A stretch of DNA of 64,000 nucleotides from Halopseudomonas xiamenensis (GTDB lineage Bacteria > Pseudomonadota > Gammaproteobacteria > Pseudomonadales > Pseudomonadaceae), in contig NZ_JACLGO010000008.1 in the NCBI RefSeq assembly GCF_014219065.1, positions 62,001-126,000 of the forward strand, written 5' to 3'. The notes below the pieces were generated by a model. It was not told where the DNA came from and did not search any database. It saw only the letters and a list, made by a program, of their open reading frames with translations. The translations under genes and the position numbers were made by a program. Below, one piece after another: positions 15,612-24,225 of the stretch (positions within the stretch are counted from its first letter, which is position 1; every line of letters begins with the position of its first letter).

Positions 15612-17837
15612 TTAGAATGGAGCGGGTTCACCACCCAGAAGCCGCGCCAAATCTGCGATCTGAGTTTCCAATGCTGCATTCAGGGAGGCTCTCAGTTTCT
15701 TGTCTACCTCCTTGTGCAGTCGGATTTTCTCGATGGCCAAGGCAATGATGAACTCCATCGCCGCTTCACCGCGCTCGTGTGAATAACCCATAGCCACGCG
15801 CAAGATGATATCTGCCATCGCAGCGCTGTACGTTTCGTGGGCGCTGTAATCCAGCTCTGTGGGCAGCGCAGCTCTCAGAAATGCTGCCTGGATGATCCCG
15901 TCGTCGTATCGCGAAAATACGTCCGGTGTCAGTAGCACCTGCTGCAACTCACCAGACTCCAACCGCTTCGCATCCTTGATTTTCGCGCCCTCCCGCGCGT
16001 TCTGCAAAATCCAGAGGATGGTCAGAAAAATGTCTACGGTCGACGCTTTTTTAACATCTTCCTTACCGTTTACGAAGGCGAAGCCATCGGTGAGTTTCAT
16101 CTCTTTTTGGGTAAAACTGCTGGGCCAAAAAGCTTGAACAGACAGGCCGGAGCCTTTCTCGTCGGCAAGCTGAGCGGCACGATCTTTGATCAGTGCTGAA
16201 CAGTCATCACCAAAGGCATCCAGCTTCATCAGCAAATCCTTTTCCCTTGTCCAATGATTGCTACACACAGCACTGCCGGCAGGAATCTCCATGTAGGCTT
16301 TAAAAACGTATCGGCGTTCACCTTTTGGTGGCTGCGTCAGATTGGAGATTAGGTCTTTCATCTGCTCATAGGTTCGACCGAAAAGTGCTCCTACGATGTA
16401 CAGGCGGGTGCCCGTTTTTTGTGCGCTACGAAGTCTTCTGCTGATTCTCTGCAGCACGGTTCCACGCTCTGCTGCGGCGGCAACCACGATGACCGAGCCA
16501 TGAAGCTCTTTATCTTGGTTGAAACTGTCTTCTCTGACTTTCGTGCAGCTCAGCCCTCGTTCAGTCAGGTAATTGAAGGCCTCAGTCGCGAGCTTCTCGC
16601 TTGCCGAGTCATTGTCATAGATGACTAGCTTTGTAGAGGCAGGCGACTCTTGGTCAAGGCACTTTGTGAACCAGTCTGTGAAACCCTTGGTTTCGACCAG
16701 TTTGTCCTTCTCGACATGCACAGTGCGGGGTCTTTCACGCTCTACGATGGGTTTAACACAGCTGAAGAGTCCCTTGCCTATGAAGGAGTCAAACTTCGTC
16801 TGAAGGCCATCCGGGAGATGATCCATGCTGATATTCAACAACCTGGTCTCCGTGTGCTCTGCGATGAAACGCTCGCCATGAATGCGGATAGTCTGTCTGA
16901 AATCCGCGGTTTCCGACTCAGCAGGTGCTTCGAAGTCTTGGGGGCGTTCCAGTGTATGCAAAATGGTGCAATTTTCAGACTTATCCAGGAAAGACAGAAC
17001 CGTGGCTACGCGAGAGGGTGGTGCCCTGTTGATACGGATCCACTGATCAGCCAACCCGCAGCTTGTCGATGCGGATATCAAGCAGAGGGCCGTACTACCG
17101 CCAGGCAATGGCCCATCTTTCAAACCATCATGGGAGTGGAAGGATCTGATGGTCTGGATTGTTGGCTTCCCAAATCGCAACTGGTAAAGCTGCATCGACA
17201 GGGCAACAGGTAAGAATGCCATTGTATCGAGATAGACAGTGTCAGGCTCCCCCAACGTGTTGGTTGCGGCTTGCTTGAGCATCCTCAGGGCTGCAAATGC
17301 AATAAAGTGTGCATGCAGGGTTTCTGAAAGGAGGTTCTCAGCACGGATAAAATAGTTCGCGGAACGGGAGGAGGGCTTTGAAAACAAGAAACCCGCTGGA
17401 GCTTTGGTCAACACCGACGTACCTCTAACCAACTTCTCCATACCTGCAGTGACGATTGCCGAGGTACCGTTTTGCAACAGCTTTAAAAGGCCTTTTTTTT
17501 TCGCCCCAGAGATGTGTCGATACTTGGTAATGCTGCCGTGGCTATCGTAATACACAAAGCCATAGCTCAGTGAGGAACCCGCGTCACGACGCTGCAAAGC
17601 ACTCGACAACGGGGAAGCTTTGTTTTGGTACTGCTTCTGAGTCTGATCTTCAAAGCATTGCGGTACGAGAAAAATGAGGTGATCAGGCAGAATGTAGCCA
17701 GGCAAACGCTTCTGCAGAGCGTCTGTCACTTGGATGGAGGTTATCGACTCAGGCCCTGTGAAAAAGACTACCACCTGTGCGGGCTCTGCTCCGGGAGCTG
17801 GTGTGAGGCATACCTCGAAATCGTAAAGATCAGACAT
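15612..17837 (-). CDS. Unknown 741-aa protein with two phosphoribosyltransferase-like segments
   Basis: I do not recognise this protein as a named family. Residues about 160-290 hold NYFIRAENLLSETLHAH, VYLDTMAFLPVALSMQLYQLRFGKP (201-225) and GGSTALCLISASTSCGLADQWI (247-267); this order of strand, helix and ISASTSCG loop resembles a type I phosphoribosyltransferase. Residues 402-488 repeat the pattern with KLVIYDNDSASEKLA and SVIVVAAAAERGTVLQRISRRLRSAQKTGTRLYIVGALF. The canonical PRPP-binding acidic pair is not seen, so it may bind rather than convert a nucleotide. The C-terminal 250 residues look helical. It starts one base after the GHKL ATPase gene ends, so the two form one operon. Codon use is more AT-rich than the flanks. 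Confidence 0.6.
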   Translation of the reverse strand: MSDLYDFEVCLTPAPGAEPAQVVVFFTGPESITSIQVTDALQKRLPGYILPDHLIFLVPQCFEDQTQKQYQNKASPLSSALQRRDAGSSLSYGFVYYDSHGSITKYRHISGAKKKGLLKLLQNGTSAIVTAGMEKLVRGTSVLTKAPAGFLFSKPSSRSANYFIRAENLLSETLHAHFIAFAALRMLKQAATNTLGEPDTVYLDTMAFLPVALSMQLYQLRFGKPTIQTIRSFHSHDGLKDGPLPGGSTALCLISASTSCGLADQWIRINRAPPSRVATVLSFLDKSENCTILHTLERPQDFEAPAESETADFRQTIRIHGERFIAEHTETRLLNISMDHLPDGLQTKFDSFIGKGLFSCVKPIVERERPRTVHVEKDKLVETKGFTDWFTKCLDQESPASTKLVIYDNDSASEKLATEAFNYLTERGLSCTKVREDSFNQDKELHGSVIVVAAAAERGTVLQRISRRLRSAQKTGTRLYIVGALFGRTYEQMKDLISNLTQPPKGERRYVFKAYMEIPAGSAVCSNHWTREKDLLMKLDAFGDDCSALIKDRAAQLADEKGSGLSVQAFWPSSFTQKEMKLTDGFAFVNGKEDVKKASTVDIFLTILWILQNAREGAKIKDAKRLESGELQQVLLTPDVFSRYDDGIIQAAFLRAALPTELDYSAHETYSAAMADIILRVAMGYSHERGEAAMEFIIALAIEKIRLHKEVDKKLRASLNAALETQIADLARLLGGEPAPF

Positions 17838-17838
17838 G

Positions 17839-19011
17839 TCAGTTCACCGGGATGCAGATGGTGAAAACAGTCCCTTCGGCTGTGGCAAGCTTACCATCCC
17901 CACTCCATTCTTTGGGGTGGTAATCCACCTCGCCAGCGTGTCCTTGGAATGTCTGGGAGAGGCAGAGTCTGCCAGTGCGCAGGCGTACATAGGCCTGGAG
18001 TTTGTTGAAAGCCTGAACGGCGTTGTGTAAACCCATACCCGATTCCTTCGACGGCTTGGTTGTTACATGTTTTTTAAAGCAGTCGAGAGTGGCTTGAAGC
18101 TCATCCTCAAGTGACAACCTTTCCAAGGTTTCAAGCGGTTTGCCCTCTTTGATCGAGAGCCAGCGCCGGGCGAGGCCCGGTCCGCTATCGATGATGGAAA
18201 TCTCCAAGAAGTCCAGAGCATCGATATTCTTGACCATATGTTTGATGACAAAACGAGCGAATTCAGGCTCCGTATGGGCATAATCCGATATGTCCGTTTT
18301 GTTGATGCGGCTCGCCTTGACCGTCATACCACGCAAACCCTTTTTGTATTTGTTGCCCTCTAGGTCGATTGATGCGTGTTCGTCGGCGTTTGCAAGTAGT
18401 TCCTCAAGAACCGTTCCTAGGGCGGGGAGTCCTCTTCGCATCAGGGCATCGCGCTCATGCCTGGTATGCATTAATAAGGACAAGTCTTCGATTAAGGTAG
18501 AAAAGGTCGGCCATTCATGCACTTTGGGCTCTTGCTCCCAGTGGTAGAATGGTTTGATGTATTCCCTTTGCGCATAGTTGATACAGAAGAGATTGATCAT
18601 TCTGGGGCGTGCCCCTTTGCCACTTGAGGTGTGCTTTAGATCACCCTCAAACATTGCATCAATCAGCGGTCTAATTTCGCCCAGCGCAGCACGTCGCCCA
18701 ATCGGATCATGAGTTTCTGACTCAATGTGAGAGCTCATCACGAGCGCCGCTAGACCTGCTGCTGTTCTGGCAAGTTGCGATACATGCTCGAGTGCGCCTG
18801 CGGTGTCAGAGTACAGATGCAGTGTGCTTTTTTCTTGGGTTTTTGCCCATGTAATCACAAGCTGAGCGAGAGAGGCATCGACTCCTAGAAGTCCTCCGTA
18901 GCTCATAGACACGGGTAACCTCAATTGCTGGTCGGTATGACACAAGGGGTACAGATCCTCAATGTCATACGTGTTCATGCTTCGGGTGATATTCATCAGC
19001 ACCTCTGACAT
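17839..19011 (-). CDS. GHKL (HSP90/histidine-kinase/MutL-type) ATPase, partner of the 741-aa protein
   Basis: This 390-aa protein has all the GHKL nucleotide-binding boxes: N box LEELLANADEHA (202-213; Asn208, Asp210), G1 box IIDSGPGLA (273-281; Asp275), G2 box SKESGMGLHNAV (321-332) and a final GTVFTICIPV strand. There is no dimerisation/phosphorylation H-box and no sensor helix, so it is not an ordinary histidine kinase. The first 190 residues form an unassigned domain. Nearby in-frame ATGs at codons 1, 6 and 12 leave the start uncertain. It is the first gene of a minus-strand pair, and an insertion sequence sits 188 bp upstream, in or near its promoter. Confidence 0.78.
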   Translation of the reverse strand: MSEVLMNITRSMNTYDIEDLYPLCHTDQQLRLPVSMSYGGLLGVDASLAQLVITWAKTQEKSTLHLYSDTAGALEHVSQLARTAAGLAALVMSSHIESETHDPIGRRAALGEIRPLIDAMFEGDLKHTSSGKGARPRMINLFCINYAQREYIKPFYHWEQEPKVHEWPTFSTLIEDLSLLMHTRHERDALMRRGLPALGTVLEELLANADEHASIDLEGNKYKKGLRGMTVKASRINKTDISDYAHTEPEFARFVIKHMVKNIDALDFLEISIIDSGPGLARRWLSIKEGKPLETLERLSLEDELQATLDCFKKHVTTKPSKESGMGLHNAVQAFNKLQAYVRLRTGRLCLSQTFQGHAGEVDYHPKEWSGDGKLATAEGTVFTICIPVN

Positions 19012-19267
19012 CCATCGATTGAGTGCTGGGCCGAGCTAAAAGCAAGGAGCACCGAAAACTGAAACCTGCCGAAGATTCCGGACTCATGATCGAGCAGGGA
19101 ACACTGCGAGTACGGCGGCTCAGAGCTAAGCGAGTTTACGTAACCAAGCTCCCGCTTGGAAGGCTGCTTCTCGCTACAGCAACTGAATTGCCCTAGGAGT
19201 GACCTGCCCCCCGATTTCAGTACCACGCCGAACTTAGTAGAGTCCGTTTTCCGAGCAGGAGACGGTA

Positions 19268-19531
19268 GTGAAAAAGCGTTTTACAGAAGAACAGATTCTC
19301 GACTTTCTTAAGCAGGCAGAGGCCGGCGTGCCGGTGAAGGAGCTGTGCCGGCGGCATGGCTTCAGTGATGCATCCTTCTACACCTGGCGTGCCAAGTTCG
19401 GTGGCATGACCGTGCCGGACGCCAAGCGGCTCAAGGATCTCGAGCTGGAGAACAGCCGGCTAAAGAAGCTGCTAGCCGAAGCCCATCTGGATATCGAGGC
19501 ACTTAAGGTGGTCGCCCGGGGAAAAGGGTAA
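19268..19531 (+). CDS. IS407-type transposase OrfA (helix-turn-helix subunit)
   Basis: This 87-aa protein starts at a GTG with [46 protein letters not shown], the HTH_Tnp_1 fold that binds the terminal repeats. It is followed by the leucine-zipper-like [26 protein letters not shown]. An AAAAG run near 19522-19526, just before its stop, is the likely -1 frameshift site producing the OrfAB transposase. Confidence 0.94.
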   Translation: MKKRFTEEQILDFLKQAEAGVPVKELCRRHGFSDASFYTWRAKFGGMTVPDAKRLKDLELENSRLKKLLAEAHLDIEALKVVARGKG

Positions 19532-19554
19532 GCCCGACAGCACGGCGGGAGGCG

Positions 19555-20406
19555 GTGCAGGAGATGCAGGCCAGAACCGGTATCTCCGAGCGCCGTGCCT
19601 GTCAGCTGATCGGGCTGTCTCGCTCGGTGCTGTGCTATCAACCCCGTTCCAGCGAGCAAAACACCAGGCTGCAATCCCAACTTGTGGAGCTGGCACAGGA
19701 GCGTCGGCGCTTTGGCTATCGGCGCCTGCATATCCTGCTGCGGCGGGCTGGCATGCAGGTCAACCATAAACGGATCTATCGCCTGTACCGGGCTGCCGGG
19801 TTGATGGTGAAGCGCCGGAGGCGCCGCCACGGTGTCGCCGTAGAGCGCGAGCGGCTGAGTCTGCCGAGCGCGCCGAATCAGGTATGGTCGATGGACTTCG
19901 TCTTCGATGCACTCAGTACGGGACGTAGGATCAAATGTCTGACGGTGGTCGATGATTTCACCAAGGAGGTGGTGGGTATCCTTGTGGATCACGGCATCAG
20001 CGGCTTCCGTGTTACTCGCGCATTAGATGAAATGGCCCGATTCCGCGGTTACCCCAAGGCAATCCGCACCGACCAGGGCCCCGAATTCACCGGCAAGGCT
20101 CTTGATCAATGGGCCTATCAGCGCGGCATCAAGCTGAAGCTGATTCAGCCTGGCAAGCCGACACAGAATGCGTTCATCGAATCATTCAATGGCAAGTTTC
20201 GGGATGAATGCCTGAATGAGCACTGGTTCTGCTCACTGGCCGAGGCCAGAATCCGCATCGCGGCCTGGCGAAGGGACTACAACGAACACCGACCGCACAG
20301 CGCTATCGGGAATCACACCCCGGCAGAATTCGCTGCGCATTGGAGGGCAAGCCAACAGCAACCCCGACATGAAAAACTAACATCAACCCCAGGGCCTACT
20401 AACTAG
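19555..20406 (+). CDS. IS407-type transposase OrfB (DDE catalytic subunit)
   Basis: The 283-aa frame lies in the -1 register to OrfA; the open frame extends further upstream so that an OrfAB fusion can form. It has an HTH_21 segment ([51 protein letters not shown]) and an rve integrase core with the DDE triad at [19 protein letters not shown] and [21 protein letters not shown]. All three acidic residues are present, so the element appears able to move. Confidence 0.95.
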   Translation: MQEMQARTGISERRACQLIGLSRSVLCYQPRSSEQNTRLQSQLVELAQERRRFGYRRLHILLRRAGMQVNHKRIYRLYRAAGLMVKRRRRRHGVAVERERLSLPSAPNQVWSMDFVFDALSTGRRIKCLTVVDDFTKEVVGILVDHGISGFRVTRALDEMARFRGYPKAIRTDQGPEFTGKALDQWAYQRGIKLKLIQPGKPTQNAFIESFNGKFRDECLNEHWFCSLAEARIRIAAWRRDYNEHRPHSAIGNHTPAEFAAHWRASQQQPRHEKLTSTPGPTN

Positions 20407-20755
20407 GAAACGGTACTAAAACTGGGGGCAGGTCAGGAGTTGTAGACACATCCCGTGTGGCTGATATTGGCCGAGCGCACGCCGGTACAGCCTGCTATCG
20501 ACCGAGGGCGGAGAGGGAAATCAAGTCAACCTCCAAGATTACTTAGCGGGTAATCTATGATGCTTGCGCTCTTCCCATCGGGCGCCAGTCGTATAGGCCA
20601 GGGCTACGACCTGCGCTGACGTTGCCCTACCCGTGAATAGTGAAGCGAACCGCTGTGCCTGCAGCGAATGGGCGAGCGCCCAAGCAAATTGCTTGACTCC
20701 TGACTTACGAGCAATTCAAGAAGCAATCGCCAGCCAAAACTCAAAGACGAGACCC

Positions 20756-20806
20756 TTTACACGAAATTATTTTGATGTAAAATCGCGTTTAACGAAACTA
20801 TATTGA
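20756..20806 (+). promoter_or_regulatory. Promoter with two direct-repeat operator candidates for the ImmA/IrrE operon
   Basis: A -35 like TTTACA (20756-20761), 16-bp spacer and TAAAAT (20778-20783) make a good sigma-70 promoter. ACGAAATTATTTTGA (20761-20775) is repeated 31 bp on as ACGAAACTATATTGA (20792-20806), 13 of 15 bases identical and three helical turns apart, on one DNA face. The first copy covers the spacer and the second the likely transcription start. Autorepression by the XRE domain protein is inferred. The rest of the 20440-20815 gap shows no gene. Confidence 0.6.
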
Positions 20807-20815
20807 GTGCGTACT

Positions 20816-21463
20816 ATGCCGCAGTCTAGTCGTAAGGCCATTGCTGAACTGATCATGCAAAACCTCCCTCGTGATCTCCTGTTGGGCATTGAGGAAGGCT
20901 TGAACGTGGGTGCTGCTCGGGCTTTGTCAGCAGCCAAAGGCATGCACACTGGCCATGTCAAACATGCAGTTGGCCAAATGCGCAGCTTCCATATGAACGA
21001 GACGTTCAATGATGCACTGATCGCTGGCGGAGCGAACCCTACCCCGATCAAGGGTAACAGCCTCGTTATCGGGCGTTCCGGCATGCTGACATTGAGCCGT
21101 TTCAATGTATCCGCTCGCACTTGGAACAACGGTCGTCGTAGCGCAATGCGCCGTCAACTTGCCCAAGCAAATCAAGCCATTGAACAGCTGGTTCAGCCTG
21201 GCCTTTTCTCGCCGATGCCGATTACTGAGGCGACCGTTTTCTTTGTGGCATCGTTTAGTGGCTCTATGTCGTTTGAACCCGAAGCCCCACAAACGATCTA
21301 CATTGCCGTGCCTGATAAGAACATGAAGTCCTGGATTTTCCAAGAGCCGCTTGACAGCTTCTGCTCTCGCTACTTTGAGGGCGAGAGCACTGTTCAACCA
21401 GACATGGCTCAACCCAAGCTCAAGCCAGCCGTCGCAGCGGAAACGCGGAAAAATCAATCATGA
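20816..21463 (+). CDS. Unknown 215-aa protein, first gene of an XRE/ImmA-IrrE pair
   Basis: I do not recognise this family. The start MPQSSRKAIAELIM is chosen over a GTG three codons earlier because it lies just past the second operator repeat. It is soluble, with a basic middle (WNNGRRSAMRRQLAQANQAIEQL) and a beta-rich C-terminal half (ATVFFVASFSGSMSFEPEAPQTIYIAVPDKNMKSWIF). Its last four bases overlap the start of the XRE-ImmA gene (ATGA), so both are translated together. Such pairing is typical of toxin-antitoxin or phage-response units in which the ImmA/IrrE protease controls its partner. Which one is toxic cannot be told. Confidence 0.6.
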   Translation: MPQSSRKAIAELIMQNLPRDLLLGIEEGLNVGAARALSAAKGMHTGHVKHAVGQMRSFHMNETFNDALIAGGANPTPIKGNSLVIGRSGMLTLSRFNVSARTWNNGRRSAMRRQLAQANQAIEQLVQPGLFSPMPITEATVFFVASFSGSMSFEPEAPQTIYIAVPDKNMKSWIFQEPLDSFCSRYFEGESTVQPDMAQPKLKPAVAAETRKNQS

Positions 21464-22662
21464 GTCGAGGAGTCAATGGGTTCCAACCGGGCCGCCTGAG
21501 TCAAGCTCTTGCGGCCCGTCGTCTTCCTCAAGTTCAGCTCGCTGCGATGATTGGCGTTTCGCCAGCGACTGTTAGCAAATGGCGCGGGGGACATCAGGAT
21601 CCGGAAGCTGACGCGCTTGAGCGCCTTGCTGCCGTTATCAACGTAAGCCCCGAGTGGTTTACCCGCCCCCTTCCGGCCAAGTCATCTCTTCCCCTATTCC
21701 GAAGCAATGCTTCGGCGCATGTCGCTGCTCGGCAGATGTTGGAGGCGCGGCTGGAGTGGGCCCAAGACATCTCAATTGCCTTGGAAGAGTTCGTTGACTT
21801 CCCTGAGCTCAGCCTGCCAGTACGAAGTTTCGAGTCGCCTGAACAGATCAGCGCTTCGGATATCGAAGAGGCCGCTTGTGAATGCCGAGATTTGTGGGGC
21901 CTAGGTAGGCGAGCGATCCCTGATCTTGCACTAGCTGTTGAGGGAGCAGGGGTAATCGTCGTCCGCGAAGAGACAGGTATCGCGCCTATAGAAGGGCTAT
22001 CAGCGTGGAGTGAAGCGTTGAAGAGGCCGATAGTTTTGCTATCTGCAGATAAGGCAAATGGATTCCGCAGCCGGTTCGACCTGGCTCATGAGCTCGGCCA
22101 CTTGGTACTCCATAAGGGCATAGAGCGCTCCACCGATCCAGTTCGTTACAAGCAGATGGAAGATCAGGCGCATCGCTTTGCTGGGGCTTTCCTACTGCCT
22201 GCTGAGACATTTGCTGCTGAGGTGAAAACACCTGTCACCTTGGATAGCTTGCTGCTGCTCAAACAGCGCTGGGGAGTCTCGGTCGCTGCCATCATGATGC
22301 GCCTTCATGCTTTGGGAATCATCGACCAGGAAGAAAAGTCTCTCCTCTTCAAGCGCCGCTCTGCACGTTGGGGAGTGAAGTCTGAACCAGGTGACGAGGC
22401 TCGCGTTCCTGAGCAACCTCGGCTTCTCAAGAGAACCATCGAACTTCTCGCTTCGTCTGGTGTTATGCCTATCGAATCAGTCCCGAGTTACATCGGCTTG
22501 GCTGCATTTGATATCGAGCGTCTGACAGGCCTCCCTGAAGGTTACCTGTCTCAAAGTGGTGTTGTGTTGTCTCTGACAAAACTGAAGGCCAGCGTTGCCC
22601 GCGATGCATCCCCTGTTACGACTGACGGCAGCGCTACCATTTTGCCCTTCCATCGACACTGA
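21460..22662 (+). CDS. XRE helix-turn-helix protein with ImmA/IrrE zinc metallopeptidase domain
   Basis: This 400-aa protein has an XRE DNA-binding domain (residues about 11-70: LSQALAARRLPQVQLAAMIGVSPATVSKWRGG), then an ImmA/IrrE (COG2856) domain with the zinc motif AHELGHLVLHKG (HELGH at 210-214) and the third-ligand region MEDQAHRFAGAFLLP (Glu234 likely). A C-terminal extension of about 100 residues may be a sensor domain. Relatives cleave repressors (ImmA, IrrE/DdrO) or act in Xre-COG2856 toxin-antitoxin modules. It is coupled to the upstream unknown protein. Confidence 0.85.
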   Translation: MSRGVNGFQPGRLSQALAARRLPQVQLAAMIGVSPATVSKWRGGHQDPEADALERLAAVINVSPEWFTRPLPAKSSLPLFRSNASAHVAARQMLEARLEWAQDISIALEEFVDFPELSLPVRSFESPEQISASDIEEAACECRDLWGLGRRAIPDLALAVEGAGVIVVREETGIAPIEGLSAWSEALKRPIVLLSADKANGFRSRFDLAHELGHLVLHKGIERSTDPVRYKQMEDQAHRFAGAFLLPAETFAAEVKTPVTLDSLLLLKQRWGVSVAAIMMRLHALGIIDQEEKSLLFKRRSARWGVKSEPGDEARVPEQPRLLKRTIELLASSGVMPIESVPSYIGLAAFDIERLTGLPEGYLSQSGVVLSLTKLKASVARDASPVTTDGSATILPFHRH

Positions 22663-22894
22663 TGCATAGATAGGCATCTGACGTCATGTGGATGCCTTCT
22701 GTGTCATGCAGCAATGTACTGAATAGCCTCGTCGGCCAAGAACCGTTTCTCAGTTACCTTCGCGTCGTCGAGTCTGGCCACAAACCTTACAGTTGTACGT
22801 TCGGCACCAGTGCCCGCGAATACCAGGGAAGCGCATCTTCAGCGTCCGCTTTTGGCCGAAAGCAGTCTATCGACCTACTGCATTCAGCCTAAGC

Positions 22895-23548
22895 TCATGA
22901 CGGGGCATTCTGGCTCTTCAACCTCACCACCCCTAACGCAATCAACGCCTGCCCCGCAAAGTAAATCGTCACAATCACCGGTACCGCATACGCAAACGGC
23001 ATCGCAAACTTGTTCACTCCAATCAGCGAATCCGCGATCACAAACAGCATCGCGCCCAGCCACAGCAGCCCCGGTTTGTCTTCCACCCGGCAGGCCATGA
23101 AGGCCATGGCATACAGGCACAGCAGATAGATGGCGACGGGCACCTGATAGGCACCGGCGGCGGGCACCAGCCATACGGCGAGCAGCAGGCTGTAGAGGGT
23201 GACGGGGAGCATGCGCCAGCGTAGCCAGGGTTTGCCTTTGGCCATGAGGGCGAAGGCGGCGACGAAGGCGAGTTGGTTGACCAGAAAGGAGCACAGCGCC
23301 TGGATGAACAGGCCGTCGCGATCGCCGTAGTCGAGGAAGAAGTCGCCAGCTGCGGCGCCGATAAATCCCACGCCCAGCAGGACGCCGGTGATGCCAGGCC
23401 AGGCGCGCCAGGCGAGCAGGGCGAAGATCAGCATGGGGATGGGTTTGAGCAGCCAGCTCAGTGGGTAGGGTTTGAACGGTATCAGAGCAAGGTAGATCAG
23501 CCCCAGTACGACGGCCACAGCAAAATAACGGCGCTCGAAGGTGGACAT
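22895..23548 (-). CDS. Lysoplasmalogenase, YhhN/TMEM86 family
   Basis: This 217-aa integral membrane protein has seven to eight hydrophobic helices. Family marks are KPIPMLIFALLAW, GVGFIGAAAGDFFLDY (acidic Asp pair of the active site), FIQALCSFLVNQLAFVAAF, LWLGAMLFVIADSLIGVNKF and YFAGQALIALGVV. Members hydrolyse the vinyl-ether bond of lysoplasmalogens or have related lipid roles. It stands alone on the minus strand at the right edge of the accessory island, where the high-GC core resumes. Confidence 0.88.
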   Translation of the reverse strand: MSTFERRYFAVAVVLGLIYLALIPFKPYPLSWLLKPIPMLIFALLAWRAWPGITGVLLGVGFIGAAAGDFFLDYGDRDGLFIQALCSFLVNQLAFVAAFALMAKGKPWLRWRMLPVTLYSLLLAVWLVPAAGAYQVPVAIYLLCLYAMAFMACRVEDKPGLLWLGAMLFVIADSLIGVNKFAMPFAYAVPVIVTIYFAGQALIALGVVRLKSQNAPS

Positions 23549-23667
23549 GCGTTACTCCTGAACATTGTTATTGTTTTGCCGGCATGCTCGCGCGTCCCGT
23601 GCCGAGGGTCACGTCGAGGGAATGATAAAGGTCTCGCGCCTCAATACCGTACTGAAGGTACGTCTAG

Positions 23668-24201
23668 CTACTTCCCATAACTCCGACTGACAAACTCTGG
23701 CTCCTTCACCCCACGCCGCTGGTTGATCACCAGTGTCAGTACAAAGAAGAAGTTGCACAGCATGTTGCACATGCGTGGCAGCAGCATGGGTACTTCCTTG
23801 CCTTCCTGATCGACCTTGACCATCACGCGGATGGCTTTCTTGCAGGCGGAGCGGGCCAGGTGCAGTTGCGGGATCGGTGGGGTGCCGCGGGGGAGGACGA
23901 AGCCGCCCAAGCGGTCGGCGACTTCTTCCTTGTAGTGGTTCAGGCGCGCTTGCAGCCAGGCCTGATCCTCTTCGCTGACGGCCAGCCGGCCGCGGATCGA
24001 GCCGTTGATGTGGAAGGCCAGCGGCTGGATGTGTTCCAGGTCGGCGGTGATGTCCGGCATATCATCCGGCATATGGGAAATGATGGCGCCGATATGGCCG
24101 CACAGCTCATCGGTGATGACCTCGAAGTCGCACAGCGATGCGCTTTCGTACATGAAGGGATAGCACATTTCGTCAAAATTCTTGCCGAACTTGAAGGCCA
24201 T
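23668..24201 (-). CDS. Corrinoid adenosyltransferase-like (PduO-fold) protein
   Basis: This 177-aa protein resembles ATP:cob(I)alamin adenosyltransferases of the PduO type: FEVITDELCGHIGAIIS, a helical core, and RSACKKAIRVMVKVDQEGKEVPMLLPRMCNMLCNFFFVLTLVIN, which matches the C-terminal R-x-x-C-x-x-A-E / YLNRLSDFLFVLAR helices. It differs at several catalytic positions (for example MCNML where NRLSD is usual), so activity needs care. Lying downstream of btuD and rlpA-like genes on the same strand, it could convert imported cobalamin to the coenzyme form. Confidence 0.7.
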   Translation of the reverse strand: MAFKFGKNFDEMCYPFMYESASLCDFEVITDELCGHIGAIISHMPDDMPDITADLEHIQPLAFHINGSIRGRLAVSEEDQAWLQARLNHYKEEVADRLGGFVLPRGTPPIPQLHLARSACKKAIRVMVKVDQEGKEVPMLLPRMCNMLCNFFFVLTLVINQRRGVKEPEFVSRSYGK

Positions 24202-24225
24202 GACACTTACCTCGGGATGATGGGA

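Larger units (their letters stand above)
19200..20435 (+). mobile_element. Complete IS3-family insertion sequence, IS407 group (1236 bp)
   Basis: The ends are inverted repeats starting TGACCTGCCCCC (19200-19211 and, reversed, 20424-20435); similarity continues about 24 bp to AGTACC. The flanks carry a 4-bp target duplication GGAG (19196-19199 and 20436-20439), as usual for the IS407 group. Two overlapping transposase frames are intact. Length and ends fit IS407-type elements. The clean duplication and intact genes point to a recent insertion. Confidence 0.93.

Noticed and set aside
17839-19011. Two-component histidine kinase
   Set aside because: It has the ATP-binding boxes but no H-box, no HisKA helix pair, no membrane sensor and no response regulator gene nearby.
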